Part shown: positions 32,508 to 44,045 of the stretch, piece by piece
Numbering within the stretch: position 1 is the stretch's first letter
How the letters are laid out: each line of letters begins with the position of its first letter
Source: Heracleum sosnowskyi
Lineage: Eukaryota > Streptophyta > Magnoliopsida > Apiales > Apiaceae
Length of the DNA: 64,000 bases
NCBI GenBank assembly: GCA_030848705.1
Contig: CM061244.1
Coordinates: forward strand, 106,723,111 to 106,787,110
Direction: 5' to 3'
The notes under the pieces: model-generated
The model's input: only the letters and a program-made list of their open reading frames with translations
Told to the model about the DNA's origin: nothing
Database searches by the model: none
Translations under genes and position numbers: made by a program

Positions 32508-35500
32508 ATGGCTGGTGAGTTTGTTGTTGAACGTTTTAATAATTACGTTGGCTATTGTGATCCCCTTAAGTGTTCTGTTGAACGTTTTAGGCCGTGGATT
32601 CATTTTTTAAATGAACAATCAATTGTTAGCTATGCTATCACTGCTTCTGTTGATTTAAAGATTGAACCCCTTCGTCTATTATGCTTAACTGCTGTTGTTG
32701 CTGAAGATATGCGATCTTTCACGTTCACTATTTCTGATCGTCAGTACACAGTAACTAAGGAGATCTTTTGTCAAGTGCTTCAGTTTCCACTTGATAACTT
32801 TGTTAGATTCCCTACTGATCCTGAGTTAGTTCAATTTTTCTCTAGTATTGATTACCAAGGAAATATTGTTCTTCCTCGTCTGAATAAGGGTAATCTAGCT
32901 TGTGAGTGGGATTTGTTCTTTGACTGTTTAGCTAAAGTTTTTAGTAATTCTACCAAAAACAACTTTACCGTCATAACTTCTCTTCTACAAAACATTGCCT
33001 ATGCTGCTGTTTTTAATCTGAGAGTGGACATAGGAACTCTTCTGTGGGATCTCTTGATAAGGAGGATTTTCAATTACCCTAGAGATATTGAAACTGGAAA
33101 GAAAGTTAGATGCTTTTATTCTCGTTTCCTTTCTCTAGTGTTGAATCATGTTCTTTCTGATGAACATAAAACCCTTTTTCAAAACACTCCTTTTCAAGTC
33201 CCCGCACATACTAATCCTCTCATTTATTCATCTTTGTCCACAAGCTCCAAGTCTGGAAGGAGACCCCTAGTTCCACAATCTTATCTGCGAGAGATTTTGC
33301 AACCACAGTTACCTTTACTCTTTATTGAACATCCAGTGGTTGGATCCTCGTCAGCAGGAACTTCAATGGCGCCTCCTAACACCATGGCACTTCAGGTAAT
33401 ATATCCTCTCTCAACTGCTCCACTAACCCAAGAGGTTCTTAGGATTGACCAAGGGATTGTAGAACCACAATCTCTGTCCCCGGTCATAGAGCCACACACA
33501 GAGTCAAATCCATTGACCGCTCCCCTAGAACTATCAGCTATAACAAGATCAAGAGAGCAACTTGAAGTAGAGTTTAATATGAGTGATCCCACAGCTCTGC
33601 CTCCACCACTAAAGAAGAGAAGAACACTCCTTGAGGCATCTGTTAGCCAGTCTGTATCCTCCCAAAAGGATATGGCTTCTCAAAAGGCCAATGAACAGTT
33701 ACTAGAGACATCCTCTCAACAGGATGAATCTATTGAAATTCGCCATCAGGCCATGGCATTCTGTACAGAGTCAAGCACTCTCCCATTACTCATAATGGGA
33801 GAAAACACTTCTGAAACATTAGTAGAGACTCTTGCACAGGACACTCTGAGAGGAGAGCACATAGGAATGATTGGTGAAACAGTGCCTACCATTGTCACGG
33901 TAGAAGAGCCTTCACAGGCTTCAGAGGGAAAATCTGGTTCTTCGCCCCCAATAATAGAATCATTTTCTCCCCTCCCAGAGGGAACATCTCTGGCTCCCCT
34001 AAGGGATTCTTCACTCGCAGTTTCAACTGGAGAAAGTGAAGGGCAACATGGTAAGTCTATATCTGAAGCAATTCAGTTTTCAATTTCTGATGAATTTTTG
34101 GACTTTACCATGGATTGGGATTCGCGAACTCCCATTGCACCACCAGTGACCTCTCAAGAAGGGGCTATGGTGATTTTTTCTGCAGGTACTTCAACTCCTA
34201 CTCTGGATAGACAGCTAGTGGTTAGTAAAACACAGAGCGAAACACAAGCACGTGAGGTGAGTGAAACACCATCGAAAGAAATTGAGATGAGTGCACACAA
34301 TGACACATACACTGCTTCTTTGTTGGCTCAAATAGCTAATCTTCAGAAACAACTACAAGAGTCCCAGGCTGAGAAAGATATTCTCAAGGCACAAGTGGAT
34401 GAACGGTCTTCTTCTTCCACCTCTGTAAATAATCAGCTGGGTCATCTTAGAGATGAGATACAGGGAGTAAAAGTCACATTGGTCCCAAAGCTGAATGCTG
34501 TTCAAGAGTCACAGGTGTTAATGGCTTCAGATATGTCAGAGCTTCTGGTTTCTAATGCTGAGATCAGGGAGGCTATCAAACAGATTCCTATTATTTCAAC
34601 CAAAGTAGACTCCTTTCAAGATACTATTGATGAAAATCAGTACTTCAATGATGAGAGGTTTACCAAGATTGAAGGAGGGATGCAACATCTGAACGAGGGC
34701 ATGAAACATCTGTATACTATGATCAAGGTCTCACATCAACCCAATGCTGAACAGAAGAAATTCTTTGAGGGTGATGATGATGAAGGGGGCAATGGTGACA
34801 GGGATGGTGAAAGAGAAAGAGAAGGTAAAGAGGAGGATCCTAAAACTGATAAAGTTAAATCTTTAGAGGATTCCTCAACTAAGGGGGAGAATAAGGAGAA
34901 GGAGTTACAAGGAGGAGAAGCTGGAGGTTCTGGTTCTGCAAAGGACAAAGGGAAGCAGAAGTTAACTTTTTCTGATGCTGACTACTATCAAGGTGAAGAG
35001 GGAGTATTTGATGATGTTGAATCTGAAGCCCCTGAAGATATCTTTGGTGAGGTAGAAGTTGAAGGAGAGGCTGATTATGCTGACTGGGAAGATGAACCTG
35101 TAGTGGATCCTGCCTTTGAAGCTGAGTTGGTGAGACAAATGGCTGATTTGAAGAGGAGAGAGGAGGAAAATGCAAAGGTATCTGACATCATTTCCAAGCA
35201 TCTTGTCATTCAAAAAGCTGAGCAACAAGAAAAGCAAAGGCTTCACAATCTGAAGGCCAGTGATAGAAAATTGTATGTAAGGCTCAAGCAAGGAGTGGAA
35301 TGGGACAAGGCAAGAGAAATGTTTGCACATCAAGAAGGAATTAATAATGATGCAAAGTTTCTTGGGATGTTGGAAAGGTACAGACAGGTCAATCCAGACA
35401 ACACAGTATATATGAAAGCTCTTCATGCAGAGATTTCAAGGATCACAACTGGATTTGACAGAGTTAGAGAGGAGTTGAAGATATATGTTTACACTCATAA

Positions 35501-35999
35501 TGAGGGAACCTTCTTAGTGTCTCTCAATCTTCTGGAAAGCAGAACTCTCTCTGAACTATGGGTCTTCATGTGCAAGGTAAAAAGAACTTCTCCATTAGCT
35601 GAGCTGCTGCATGATCAGTTAAGAGACTTTGCAATGAAGGCTAGTCCTCAAGTTGTGAATGTGCCATATGAAGTTAAATTTTACAAAGGAAGGGCACTTC
35701 AAACTTGTGGTATGGACCCCATCTCTTTGAAAGATTATCCTGCCAGGCATCTTGTCTATATGGAGAATATGTTGAGGACAACAGGGTTTGCTACACAAGA
35801 GAAGACAGAAGTTGCTGATTTGATTCAAGACTATTGCATTGCCAATATCAAGAGATATCATCAAATGAAGAATAGGCTGAAGAAAGTCACAGCTCAACCT
35901 GTCAGACCTAGTGGCATTACTTCTGAATCTGATCGTATTCTGGACAAGGATTTGCTTGAAGCACTTGAAGAAGGAGAGATGATGGAGTCTGAAATTTGA
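32508..35999 (+). CDS. extra ORF of copia 1, 1,163 aa, putative plant transposon-associated protein
   Basis: One intact ORF from ATG 32508. Residues 1-250 form a conserved globular domain (EWDLFFDCLAKVFSNSTKN...IAYAAVFNLRVDIG) recognisably homologous to the N-terminus of the extra ORF of copia 2. About 250-600 is Ser/Pro/Thr-rich and probably disordered. About 600-720 is predicted coiled coil (QIANLQKQLQESQAEKD...). About 740-860 is highly acidic/charged (GDDDEGGNGDRDGERE...). The last 300 residues are a second globular region. I see no signal peptide or convincing membrane segment, so the label 'envelope-like' often given to ORFs at this position in Sireviruses is not supported. Function unknown. 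It may be expressed from the upstream TATA/motif region rather than from the LTR. Confidence 0.85.
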   Translation: MAGEFVVERFNNYVGYCDPLKCSVERFRPWIHFLNEQSIVSYAITASVDLKIEPLRLLCLTAVVAEDMRSFTFTISDRQYTVTKEIFCQVLQFPLDNFVRFPTDPELVQFFSSIDYQGNIVLPRLNKGNLACEWDLFFDCLAKVFSNSTKNNFTVITSLLQNIAYAAVFNLRVDIGTLLWDLLIRRIFNYPRDIETGKKVRCFYSRFLSLVLNHVLSDEHKTLFQNTPFQVPAHTNPLIYSSLSTSSKSGRRPLVPQSYLREILQPQLPLLFIEHPVVGSSSAGTSMAPPNTMALQVIYPLSTAPLTQEVLRIDQGIVEPQSLSPVIEPHTESNPLTAPLELSAITRSREQLEVEFNMSDPTALPPPLKKRRTLLEASVSQSVSSQKDMASQKANEQLLETSSQQDESIEIRHQAMAFCTESSTLPLLIMGENTSETLVETLAQDTLRGEHIGMIGETVPTIVTVEEPSQASEGKSGSSPPIIESFSPLPEGTSLAPLRDSSLAVSTGESEGQHGKSISEAIQFSISDEFLDFTMDWDSRTPIAPPVTSQEGAMVIFSAGTSTPTLDRQLVVSKTQSETQAREVSETPSKEIEMSAHNDTYTASLLAQIANLQKQLQESQAEKDILKAQVDERSSSSTSVNNQLGHLRDEIQGVKVTLVPKLNAVQESQVLMASDMSELLVSNAEIREAIKQIPIISTKVDSFQDTIDENQYFNDERFTKIEGGMQHLNEGMKHLYTMIKVSHQPNAEQKKFFEGDDDEGGNGDRDGEREREGKEEDPKTDKVKSLEDSSTKGENKEKELQGGEAGGSGSAKDKGKQKLTFSDADYYQGEEGVFDDVESEAPEDIFGEVEVEGEADYADWEDEPVVDPAFEAELVRQMADLKRREEENAKVSDIISKHLVIQKAEQQEKQRLHNLKASDRKLYVRLKQGVEWDKAREMFAHQEGINNDAKFLGMLERYRQVNPDNTVYMKALHAEISRITTGFDRVREELKIYVYTHNEGTFLVSLNLLESRTLSELWVFMCKVKRTSPLAELLHDQLRDFAMKASPQVVNVPYEVKFYKGRALQTCGMDPISLKDYPARHLVYMENMLRTTGFATQEKTEVADLIQDYCIANIKRYHQMKNRLKKVTAQPVRPSGITSESDRILDKDLLEALEEGEMMESEI

Positions 36000-36260
36000 A
36001 GAAGCTCTAGTCTGTAAATGTTATATGTATAGAGCTTAGGTATTTCAAGATAGGATCAATGTAAATATGTGTTCAGTCTAGAGGAACATCTATCTTGTAT
36101 TTATCTTTAATGTTTGAATCTGGATAATGTTAAATGAAATCCAGAACCTTTCTTGTTATTTACTTGGCTCTTAAAAGTCATTTCTATTTCTTGTTTAAGT
36201 TAGTTGAGTTATCCTCTAGGTATTTGATTGTTATTCTCTAACAAACAAATAGGGGGAGAT
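36000..36260 (+). other. copia 1 3' untranslated region and polypurine tract
   Basis: Non-coding sequence after the extra ORF, ending in the polypurine tract AGGGGGAGA (36251-36259) directly before the 3' LTR. Confidence 0.85.
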
Positions 36261-37650
36261 TGAAAGGCATATGTTTAGGCCTGTTAATATTCCGAGGAAA
36301 CAACTTAATTTAAACAAGTTTGTAATAAGTAAATAATAAGTTAATATGTCACAGGAATCTCAGATAGTTTTATCTGTCAAGAGAATGGAGAATTAAAGTC
36401 ATCTACAGACTTGAAGTTATTCTACATTGAAAGAAGTTCAATTTATTGTTCAAGCCTCAGTGAAGTATTCAAGTTAGTGGATTTACTGCAGTGACAGAGA
36501 TTTCCAGTGGTGACGGAAGAAGTACAGGACACAGAGTATTGTCAGAGCTAAAGAAAAGAAACCACAGCTTTAAATGTTTTAAAGATGAAGAATTATCATT
36601 GAAGTCAGTTATTCATGAAACCAGACAGTGCATCGAATGACGACATCATCAGTGGAATTAAATCATATCTATTCAGTGGTTTTCAGAAGAGAGAGAGATG
36701 CAAGGCTTTAAAGATATCTTATTTGATTTATTAATTTAATTTAATTAATAAATTAATTCTATCAGAATTAATTTATTTATTAAATTAATTAGGTTAGTAG
36801 TTTAAATTATTTATTAACTTAATTCTATTTAAGAAGAATTAATTTAATCTATAATTTAATCTAACTAATTAAATTAAAAGGATTTTCTGAAAATGAACTA
36901 GTATGACCTATGTTTATTATTATTAGAAACTCGGTATGACCTTAGTAGATAATTCGGTATGACCTATTTTCTAGGTTCTACTGAATTATTTATAAGGTCA
37001 TATTAAGTCTTTTTGAAGGTCATACCAAGTACTTTTTCTGGGTCATACAATCCTCCTTTTTGGTCATACCGAAAATTAGAAATTGTGTTGACAGGTCATT
37101 CTAATCTTAAGAGGTTCTACCGATTTCTGTTGGAGGTCATACAAGGCTTAATACATGTGTATTAATTGAAGACAGAACAGAAAAAGGAATGCAGTTGAAG
37201 AAAAGTATCAAGAACACACAGAAGCATTTACTCAAGAACAAAAGAAGCGTTATATCTTATTTCTTCTCAAGCAATTAATTCTAGTTTGTATTGTTAAATC
37301 CAAACCACTAGAATTTGATTACTTGTATTGCTTTGACTATCTAGCGGATTTTTATCTCTAGAACGAATCTTAAATTATCAAATATTGTTAAATCATTTTA
37401 TTACAAATATAGATAAATTCATGTCGAATTTATTCTAGATTTGTTTTAATTTATTTAAGATTCAATCTTGTACTCAGTATCATTTGTAACACCCTTCAAG
37501 TTTAATATTAGTTAAATTTAACTTGAATCTTGTTTCATTTTTATTCCGCATTAATTTGTTCCTAAACAGTTTTATTCTAAAAGGACAAATTCGATTAAAC
37601 GGTATAGTTTGTATTCAACCCCCCTTCTACAAACTTATCAGGACCTAACA
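36261..37650 (+). repeat. 3' LTR of copia 1
   Basis: Same length (1,390 bp) and termini as the 5' LTR, with three substitutions seen on reading. Followed by the ATAAC duplication and then Helitron sequence. Confidence 0.95.
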
Positions 37651-38689
37651 ATAACTTTAAATCATAAGCAATAATTTTAAGTTTAGCCAAAACGGCTCAT
37701 AATTATATAAAAAAAAATTTGATCGCTTCAAAAAATTATACAAAATAAAATTGAGAATGAAAATAAACATTAACATATCTTGATTATATAAAAATTAGTT
37801 GATTTTTTTTTTTGTTAATAGATTTTTTTCAATAATAAAGAAGCCATAGATATCACTGAATAACCAAACAAAGGGATAAAATACAACACCTAAATTAAGG
37901 TAAAAATCTAGTAATATCAATAAATATTATAAATATTTAATATCTAAAATATTTAAAATCTAGTAATATCTAGTAAATTAATATCAATGAAACAAATATT
38001 TGTATAATATCTAATGATATTCGTTCAATCGAGATAAGATAGATTTATATATGTGCAATTTCACTAGTACAGAATGGATCTACAGCGTCGCACTTTTAGC
38101 GTCGGTTCTAGAGGCAAGCGACGCCTTTACATGTTTTATGCGTCGGTTGCTAGCATAACCGACGCCTATAGTCAGTTTTCTTTGATCTAAGGCGTCGGTT
38201 GTCCACATTAACCGACGCTTATAACATTTTTATGCGTCGGTTCTACGAATGCCGACGCAATAGAGGAGTTTTAGCGTCGATCGTTGTAACACCGATGCAT
38301 TAAGTGCACTTTTTAGTGTCGTTCTTATGGAACTGACGCTATAGAGTGAATTTTTAGTGTCAGCCTTTGGGGAACCGACGCTGTAGAGTGTATTTTTGGT
38401 GTCGGTCTGGTGAAACCGACGTTATAGACTATGTTTTTTGTTTTATAAAAAATGATAAATTAATTGATATTTCTAATAGAGTAATGTATTTCCGTGGCAT
38501 ATAGTATATATGTATGTATATTTGATTTAAAATTTATTATTTGTACTTTAATATTTTTATACGTGAATTAGAGAATTTGGTGTTCAAAAAGCGAAACATT
38601 TTTACGATTTAAACGAGACATTTCTTATATTAACGAACCAAATTTCTAGGAAGTATAAATAGATTTTTCTAAAAACTAAATTCATTTTA

Positions 38690-38890
38690 TTTCATTTTCC
38701 TTCGCCCCCTCTGTTTATCTCTCCCCGACTCTGTTCTCTCCTTCCACTGCCGCCACTCGTCGGAAAAATGTACTATTAGAGTAGATTTTGGAGTCCAAAC
38801 TCAGCGTCTGAGACATAAAATCGAAGCCTATCATCTCTTCTTTCCGAATTTGTCAACAAAAAAAAATCAAGATGGGTAAAACTTTTAATT
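38690..38890 (+). pseudogene. possible captured 5' leader and first exon of a host gene
   Basis: A CT-rich, GC-richer stretch (TTCGCCCCCTCTGTTTATC...CCACTGCCGCCACTCGTCGG) resembles a plant 5' UTR. It is followed by an A-rich run and AAGATGG|GTAAAA, which fits a start codon next to a splice donor. Gene identity unknown. The downstream frame 38947-39135 is a hydrophobic chance ORF in intron-like DNA. Confidence 0.35.
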
Positions 38891-39214
38891 TTAACGAAAT
38901 TAGGTTTTTTTTAGTTCGATTTTGATTTCGTATTGGTTCTTAATCGATGAATATGGGTTGTTTATATGTTGAATTGATTATTGGTGTGATGTATTTATTA
39001 GTTTGTATTCTTGAATGGTTGGGTTATGAATCTTGTATGTTGGTTTTAATTTTTGGTTATGAATCTTTGATAATTGATGTTATAATTGAATTGTATTTCC
39101 CGTTCTTATCTTTTCTTTTTGTAATATCAAAGTAAAAAGTTAAATTGTTTTGTGTAGTGGTGTGTGCAAATTTAAGTGGCGGACAAAAACAAAGAATACA
39201 AATTTAAAGTTAAG

Positions 39215-39390
39215 TTAAATTGTTCTGTTTTGTATGTATTTGATGATCCTTTTAGTGCTCTGGATGCTCATATCAGTTCTCATTTATTCAAGGTATATTG
39301 TTTATATCATTTTCTTTTATTACATGGTCAAAGGTTGAAAGATTATTAAAATTTTGATAACAGGAGGTTGTGCTTGGTCCAAATCTCTGA
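39215..39390 (+). pseudogene. captured fragment of an ABCC (MRP-type) ABC transporter gene
   Basis: 39218-39292 translates to ...CSVLYVFDDPFSALDAHISSHLFK, ending at a splice donor (AAG|GTATAT). After a ~70-bp intron with acceptor ATAACAG, 39364-39390 continues EVVLGPNL and stops. The Walker B aspartate and D-loop (DDPFSALDAH) and the SHLFKEV.LG continuation match the first nucleotide-binding domain of plant ABCC transporters. Only about 35 residues remain, so it cannot encode a transporter. It marks the element as a gene-capturing (Pack-type) CACTA. Confidence 0.75.
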
Positions 39391-41396
39391 ACTAGTTCCC
39401 GTAGAACTGCAAGGCTATCTCCATTTAAAAGTGTTGGTAGAATAAACTCTCTCTATGTATCCAATGAATAAACATATTCGCATTTGTATTAACTTTGTTA
39501 AAGTGCCATTTGTATTAATTCATTATGTCTTTTACGGTCAATGGCCACTCATTGAATCAATAGTGCAATGTAAAGTATGACTGCTATACATACAATTTAA
39601 CCAGTTCATTTACCATCAATTGAGAAGTTAGCAAATGGTAACAGATTGTTTTTAGCATGTTATAGAGAACCTTTAATTAGAACTTCATGTTATTTTACTA
39701 GTTGGCTTTATGTATTCATTAGTATTAGAGTGAAGATGCTCTGCCTACTAAAAAAATGTTAGCTTGAGCTTGGAACTTCATATTGCATACTTTCATGCAT
39801 TTCCTTATTTGAAAGGTTCCGCAAAAATTTCTAGGAAACATTTTTTTAGTTTTCTGGCATCTTGTTAGAATTGTGTCCCAGAGTAGTGAAGACGTCTTAA
39901 AAGCATTATATATACAATTTAATTACTATTCTTAGAACCAACTTATTCATACATACTCAAGGAACTAAATTTATGTTCTTCTACAGAACAAAATGCTCCA
40001 TATGTGTCTTCTTGATTTGCTTAAATGTTCAGATGATAAGTAAACCGGTGTAATGCAACTATATCCATTCCTGCTTTGACAAAATAAGTTGGTGAATCTG
40101 GTGTCCTAAAGAGATATTTATAGAACATACGATGCATAATTTTATAGAACCTGTGTAATGCAGTTGTTATTTGATTCCATGTTTTTTTTGCTCTTTTTTA
40201 TGAATATGTGGTATTCTCATTCATATTATATTTGTGTACATGCTATAGTTTACAATAGAATCATAACTACCGTGAACACCTGTTGTGGATGCTTCCACTG
40301 CCGCGACTGCTGTTATACTTATGAACACTGCTCTTTTGAATTTGTAGTGATAGCTTTTTATATCACAGAATTAGCTTTAGAATTCAGCAGAGCGTAACAG
40401 CTGAAAACAGCGAAAGATCTTTACAAAGTAATACTGAATATGTAGCCATGTCTCGGAAATAACAAATTTTTAAACAGTTATATCTGACTACATTTGGTGT
40501 AATACATTTCAATGTTTTTTCTGTTGGTATCTTTTAATTATTTCTATCTATTTTTGCAGTTCCTTCCAATTCCCACAGTTTCTGGCTTTTATTTGGTTTG
40601 TTTTTTAACAAAAAAGAGTCTACCGTAATATTTTGTCTTTGTTGCACTCGGGAGTCTGGTAATCACATGGTTTGTGTTGCCTAATTTCTGGGATCTCAAT
40701 ATATGGTTGGCAGGCATGTCCTTGAGATTCTTTTGTAAACAAAAGTAAACCATCATTATCTTTTCCGCTAGCTGTTTATTGCTAAATGGACTTTTCTTTT
40801 GTCATTAGTTCCCTTGTAAGATCTTGTAAACACATTGATATGTAGAGTGTAGATTGTAAAATACACAAATTTCCCTCAGACTTTTGTAGAATCCTAAGCT
40901 CTTAAACATAGTTATGGTAAGATACAAGTAGAAGACATTTGGTTGTGTTTAGTGCCCATCCTTTTCTACTTTCATTAAGAACTATGACATGAATGTCTTA
41001 ATGACCTGGCCACTAATTTTAAGGCATATATTGTGGAAGAAAGATTTCTATTTCCTTATTTTCTTTGGTTTTTATCATCTTAAGATTTAGGAGTGGACAT
41101 GTTAAGTTGCAGAACAGGTACACAACAATTCAGCCAATCCCTCTGGCCTCTGCTGAAGTTAACATATTATACAACCATTAATACCGAAGTCTGTCAGTAG
41201 CGGAGATAGTGAACTCCACTAGTAAGTATGCACTACAAGCTTGATTCTGATAAGTGATAAAACAGAACACTAAACTTTTAATTAGTAGTGTGGAGGAAAT
41301 TTTCGGAAAGTAAGATGCCTGAACAAAAATAAATATGCATGTACAAGTTCTGTGTATTATCTTCTGTATCATATACTATTATTATGTCCTGCTAGT
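39391..41396. other. CACTA interior without recognised exons
   Basis: Unique, moderately AT-rich sequence with intron-like composition. The frames 40158-40397 and 41178-41372 have no domain. It could be introns or further captured segments, but I cannot identify any. Confidence 0.4.
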
Positions 41397-42300
41397 ATTA
41401 TAGACGTACCAAGTGATGTCGTGACGAGGCTAAAGGGTAGTGATCATTACCTTCTGATATTAATGGAAAGCACAGGTTAGTATCTATGGTTTGTGGTCTA
41501 AAATGCATTTTAGTTTCTCTTAAGGCTGCAATTTTAAGTTACTTTCTTCACTATTCTGCTGCAATTTTTGTTTTGACAGAAAGTGGGGACTAATACTGGA
41601 AAACGGAAGTCGGATTGTGCTGAGGTTGACCTTGTGTCTCAGAGAAGTTTTGATGGTAAATAAAGATGTCTCAAATAATGATCTTGACACCTTTGAATTC
41701 ATTTGACGTTTTTATGAAAAAAATTGGTCAAATTCAAGTCATACAATTTTAGTCATAAAATCTGTAACAAATTTGTAGTAGTGAATGGTCTGGCCAATTT
41801 TTTGACAGGAGAACCAACATCTATATTGTTTTCTTTGCCAATATTAGTTGTCTAATTTTAGCATAGGACATGCTGAGTGGTTCTCTTCTGTACAACCTGA
41901 CTTGTGGAGATAAACTTGAGTTTGTTAATAATTCTAGTAATTGGTTGATAAGTATGCTTCTAGTTTATGCTAATAAATTTGATGTATGTGATAACTTTAA
42001 TTTACGTGTTGCATTCATGCAGCTGGGCAAACGTTGGGGATAAATGCAAGGTTCCTCCAGGGTAAATTTCAATGCACCATGTGAATTTTTTTTTCAGTAC
42101 CACAATATCCACTATATCTAGTTTCCATTTCTTTATCAAGCGGTTCATTTGTTCCAGCCAATTGGAGGAGACAACCAACCGGAGGAGACGATTTCAGAAC
42201 AACCTTTGTCAATCAGTTCACAAAATTCGTGCCCATAAATAATTGTAAGCATTTTTCAGTTGCATCCAACTTCTCCAAGTATGAAGAACTTGCTGCTTAA
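41397..42300 (+). pseudogene. possible captured 3' exons of an unidentified host gene
   Basis: Four exon-like blocks have fitting splice signals: 41397-41475 (VPSDVVTRLKGSDHYLLILMEST, donor CAG|GTTAGT), 41580-41655 (KVGTNTGKRKSDCAEVDLV, acceptor TTGACAG, donor ATG|GTAAAT), 42023-42061 (acceptor CATGCAG, donor AGG|GTAAAT) and 42158-42300 (acceptor TTCCAG, ending in TAA). Blocks two to four keep a continuous frame; the first does not join the second in frame. I do not recognise the protein. An untranslated or non-coding origin remains possible. Confidence 0.35.
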
Positions 42301-42659
42301 TGGCTGCTAAATGGATTCAAAAGGGATACACTTGTACGATCCGTTTCTCGTGGGGATTATAAATTTAAAAATAGTTTTTGATGTTTAATTGTAATCAGTA
42401 GTTGTTCTTTAGATTTTTTTATCTATTGTATGTGAAGTTGCTATTATTTATTTTAGTTTATTTTGAAGTAAGCTGAGTTTTTTTATATCATTTTTTGTTT
42501 GATTGTTTGTCTTTCAGTGTTCTTATAGATAGATAGTAGATTGTGAATTTCTTTATATTATGCATGAAATTTTGAATAGTATTATGGGTGAAAAAACCCA
42601 GAAATAATTAGATAAATTAGTGGGAACAGTAAACCAATTTTTTTTTTTTAAAAAACTAC

Positions 42660-43040
42660 TTTAGGCGTCGGTTATCAAATGGGCGACGCAAATAACAAAG
42701 ACTATAAGCGTCGGTTTTTCTGACAACCGACGCTAATGTCAGTACCAATAGCGTCGGCATTCCAGACAACCGACGCTAATGTCAGTACCAATAGCGTCGG
42801 CATTCCAGACAACCGACGCTAATGTGAGTACCAATAGCGTCGGCATTCTAGACAACCAACGCTAATGTCAGTACCAATAGCGTCGGTTATTGTACATTCT
42901 GCGTTGGTTGTTTAACCAACGCCAAAGAGGTTTTAGCGACGCTGTTTTGACCGACGCTGTAGGCATATACCTATAGCGTCCCCTACATATACTACGCCTT
43001 TTAACCGACGCTATAGCTCTATTTGACCGACGCTATAGGC
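42660..43040. repeat. right subterminal repeats of the CACTA element
   Basis: A 43-bp unit (GACAACCGACGCTAATGTCA plus GTACCAATAGCGTCGGCATTCCA) is tandemly repeated about three times, flanked by further AACCGACGC/GCGTCGGTT words. The left side has the same words at irregular spacing (38086-38420). Confidence 0.85.
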
Positions 43041-43099
43041 CCATTCTGTACTAGTGTTTCTAAAACTATATATTATAAAAACATTAATAAAGATAATTA

Positions 43100-44045
43100 C
43101 TTTTAAATTTTTTAATCTGGGTAGATGTGACAATTATTATATAGGGTCCACCATCCTCCTTGTATAAATTTGTATCAACCATCTCGGCCAACTTTTCCCA
43201 CAAAGTTATGGTACTAGTGATGGAGCTATTTAAAAAAAAATTAGAACAAATTAAATAAGTAAAACAAATAAATTGGGGTAACCAAAGAAGTAATATAAAA
43301 TTACAAGAACAATAAAAAATAATTAACAGTTATATTACAATTAATATAATGCATAACTTACTAATTAGTGACAATTTTGAGATCTCTTTTTTTCCAACCG
43401 CCTTTGACAACTTCAATGCCACCCAAGTAGGTCAAACAGTCCACAATATCTAAATCAACATAGAAAAAATAATATTAGAACATGATAGTTTGAATTATAA
43501 CTTATATAATAGTATTACTTATATATTACTCTAATATATTACTGCATAAAAAACCTGAGAGTATGTTGGTGTCATTAATACGTGCATCAATCATATCCGG
43601 ACATATGAACTGAAATCCACGCAGTGATATGTTGACGATGCCTTCTTCCAATCTCTTAGGCAACGTTATGCGTATGAAGAGCAATTTCGACCCATGTGTC
43701 TATATTTCCATGTACTTGAAACAACTTTCAGATTTTTGATGCTCTACACGGAGCCTTCCTCTAAAAGATTTTTGAATCGAGAGACCAGAATCTTCGGGAT
43801 CGTAGCATGGATCAAATTTTCCTGTCATACAACATATCTTAGAAAAGTTAATAACATCATACAATTTGACAAACTAATAGGTTATAAGTATATTAATTTA
43901 TTAACCTTTTCATCGATCAAAATCATGTCAAGACTGATCAGTTCTTCAGTATTTGGATTGACAGATCCCACATTCTACACACTCGTACTCTTATTATCCA
44001 GGTATAGTTGCTGTCGTTCAAAGCATCCAACATGGCGTAGGCCAT
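43100..44045 (-). pseudogene. RPA1-like gene in Helitron copy 2, decayed differently from copy 1
   Basis: The same four-exon gene as at 16870-17855. Here the original start survives (ATG at 44045, MAYAMLDALNDSNYTWIIRVRV), the exon 1 donor is intact (AAAAG|GTTAAT) and exon 3 keeps the tryptophan codon (KGGWKKRDL) that is a stop in copy 1. However one base is missing in exon 1 near 43970 (GGGATCTG where copy 1 has GGGAATCTG), shifting the frame. Exon 4 reads LWEKLAEMVD..IIIVTSTQ near 43110-43220. Each copy thus preserves features the other has lost. Role as in copy 1: single-strand DNA binding during Helitron transposition, by family knowledge. Confidence 0.7.

Larger units (their letters stand above)
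24673..37650 (+). mobile_element. copia retrotransposon 1 (Sirevirus-like, 12,978 bp, with extra ORF)
   Basis: Two 1,390-bp LTRs with TG...CA ends, flanked by the 5-bp target duplication ATAAC (24668-24672 and 37651-37655). Order: LTR, PBS, gag, pol (PR-IN-RT-RH, the copia order), a non-coding region, a 1,163-aa extra ORF, polypurine tract, LTR. An extra ORF downstream of pol, large size and a YVDDIIFGSTN reverse transcriptase point to the SIRE/Sirevirus lineage. LTRs differ at only three positions by eye. It sits inside the minus-strand Helitron copy 2. Confidence 0.95.
38062..43056. mobile_element. CACTA (En/Spm) transposon, non-autonomous, carrying host gene fragments
   Basis: The 16-bp perfect terminal inverted repeats CACTAGTACAGAATGG (38062) and its complement (ending 43056) are flanked by the 3-bp duplication TTT. 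The unoccupied site is visible in the paralogous Helitron near 16820-16840. Subterminal regions (38086-38420 and 42660-43040) carry many GCGTCGGTT/AACCGACGC repeats in both orientations, the expected binding sites for a TNPA-like protein. No transposase ORF is present. Between them are non-repetitive, intron/exon-like sequences captured from host genes. Confidence 0.92.

Noticed and set aside
34736..35426. Antisense ORFs opposite the copia 1 extra ORF
   Set aside because: Mirror translations of the acidic repeat region on the opposite strand.
32508..35999. Calling the extra ORF an envelope gene
   Set aside because: No signal peptide, fusion peptide or transmembrane segment is visible; position alone is not enough.
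38947..39135. 62-residue hydrophobic ORF in the CACTA element
   Set aside because: Composition of T-rich intron DNA, no domain, no flanking gene structure.
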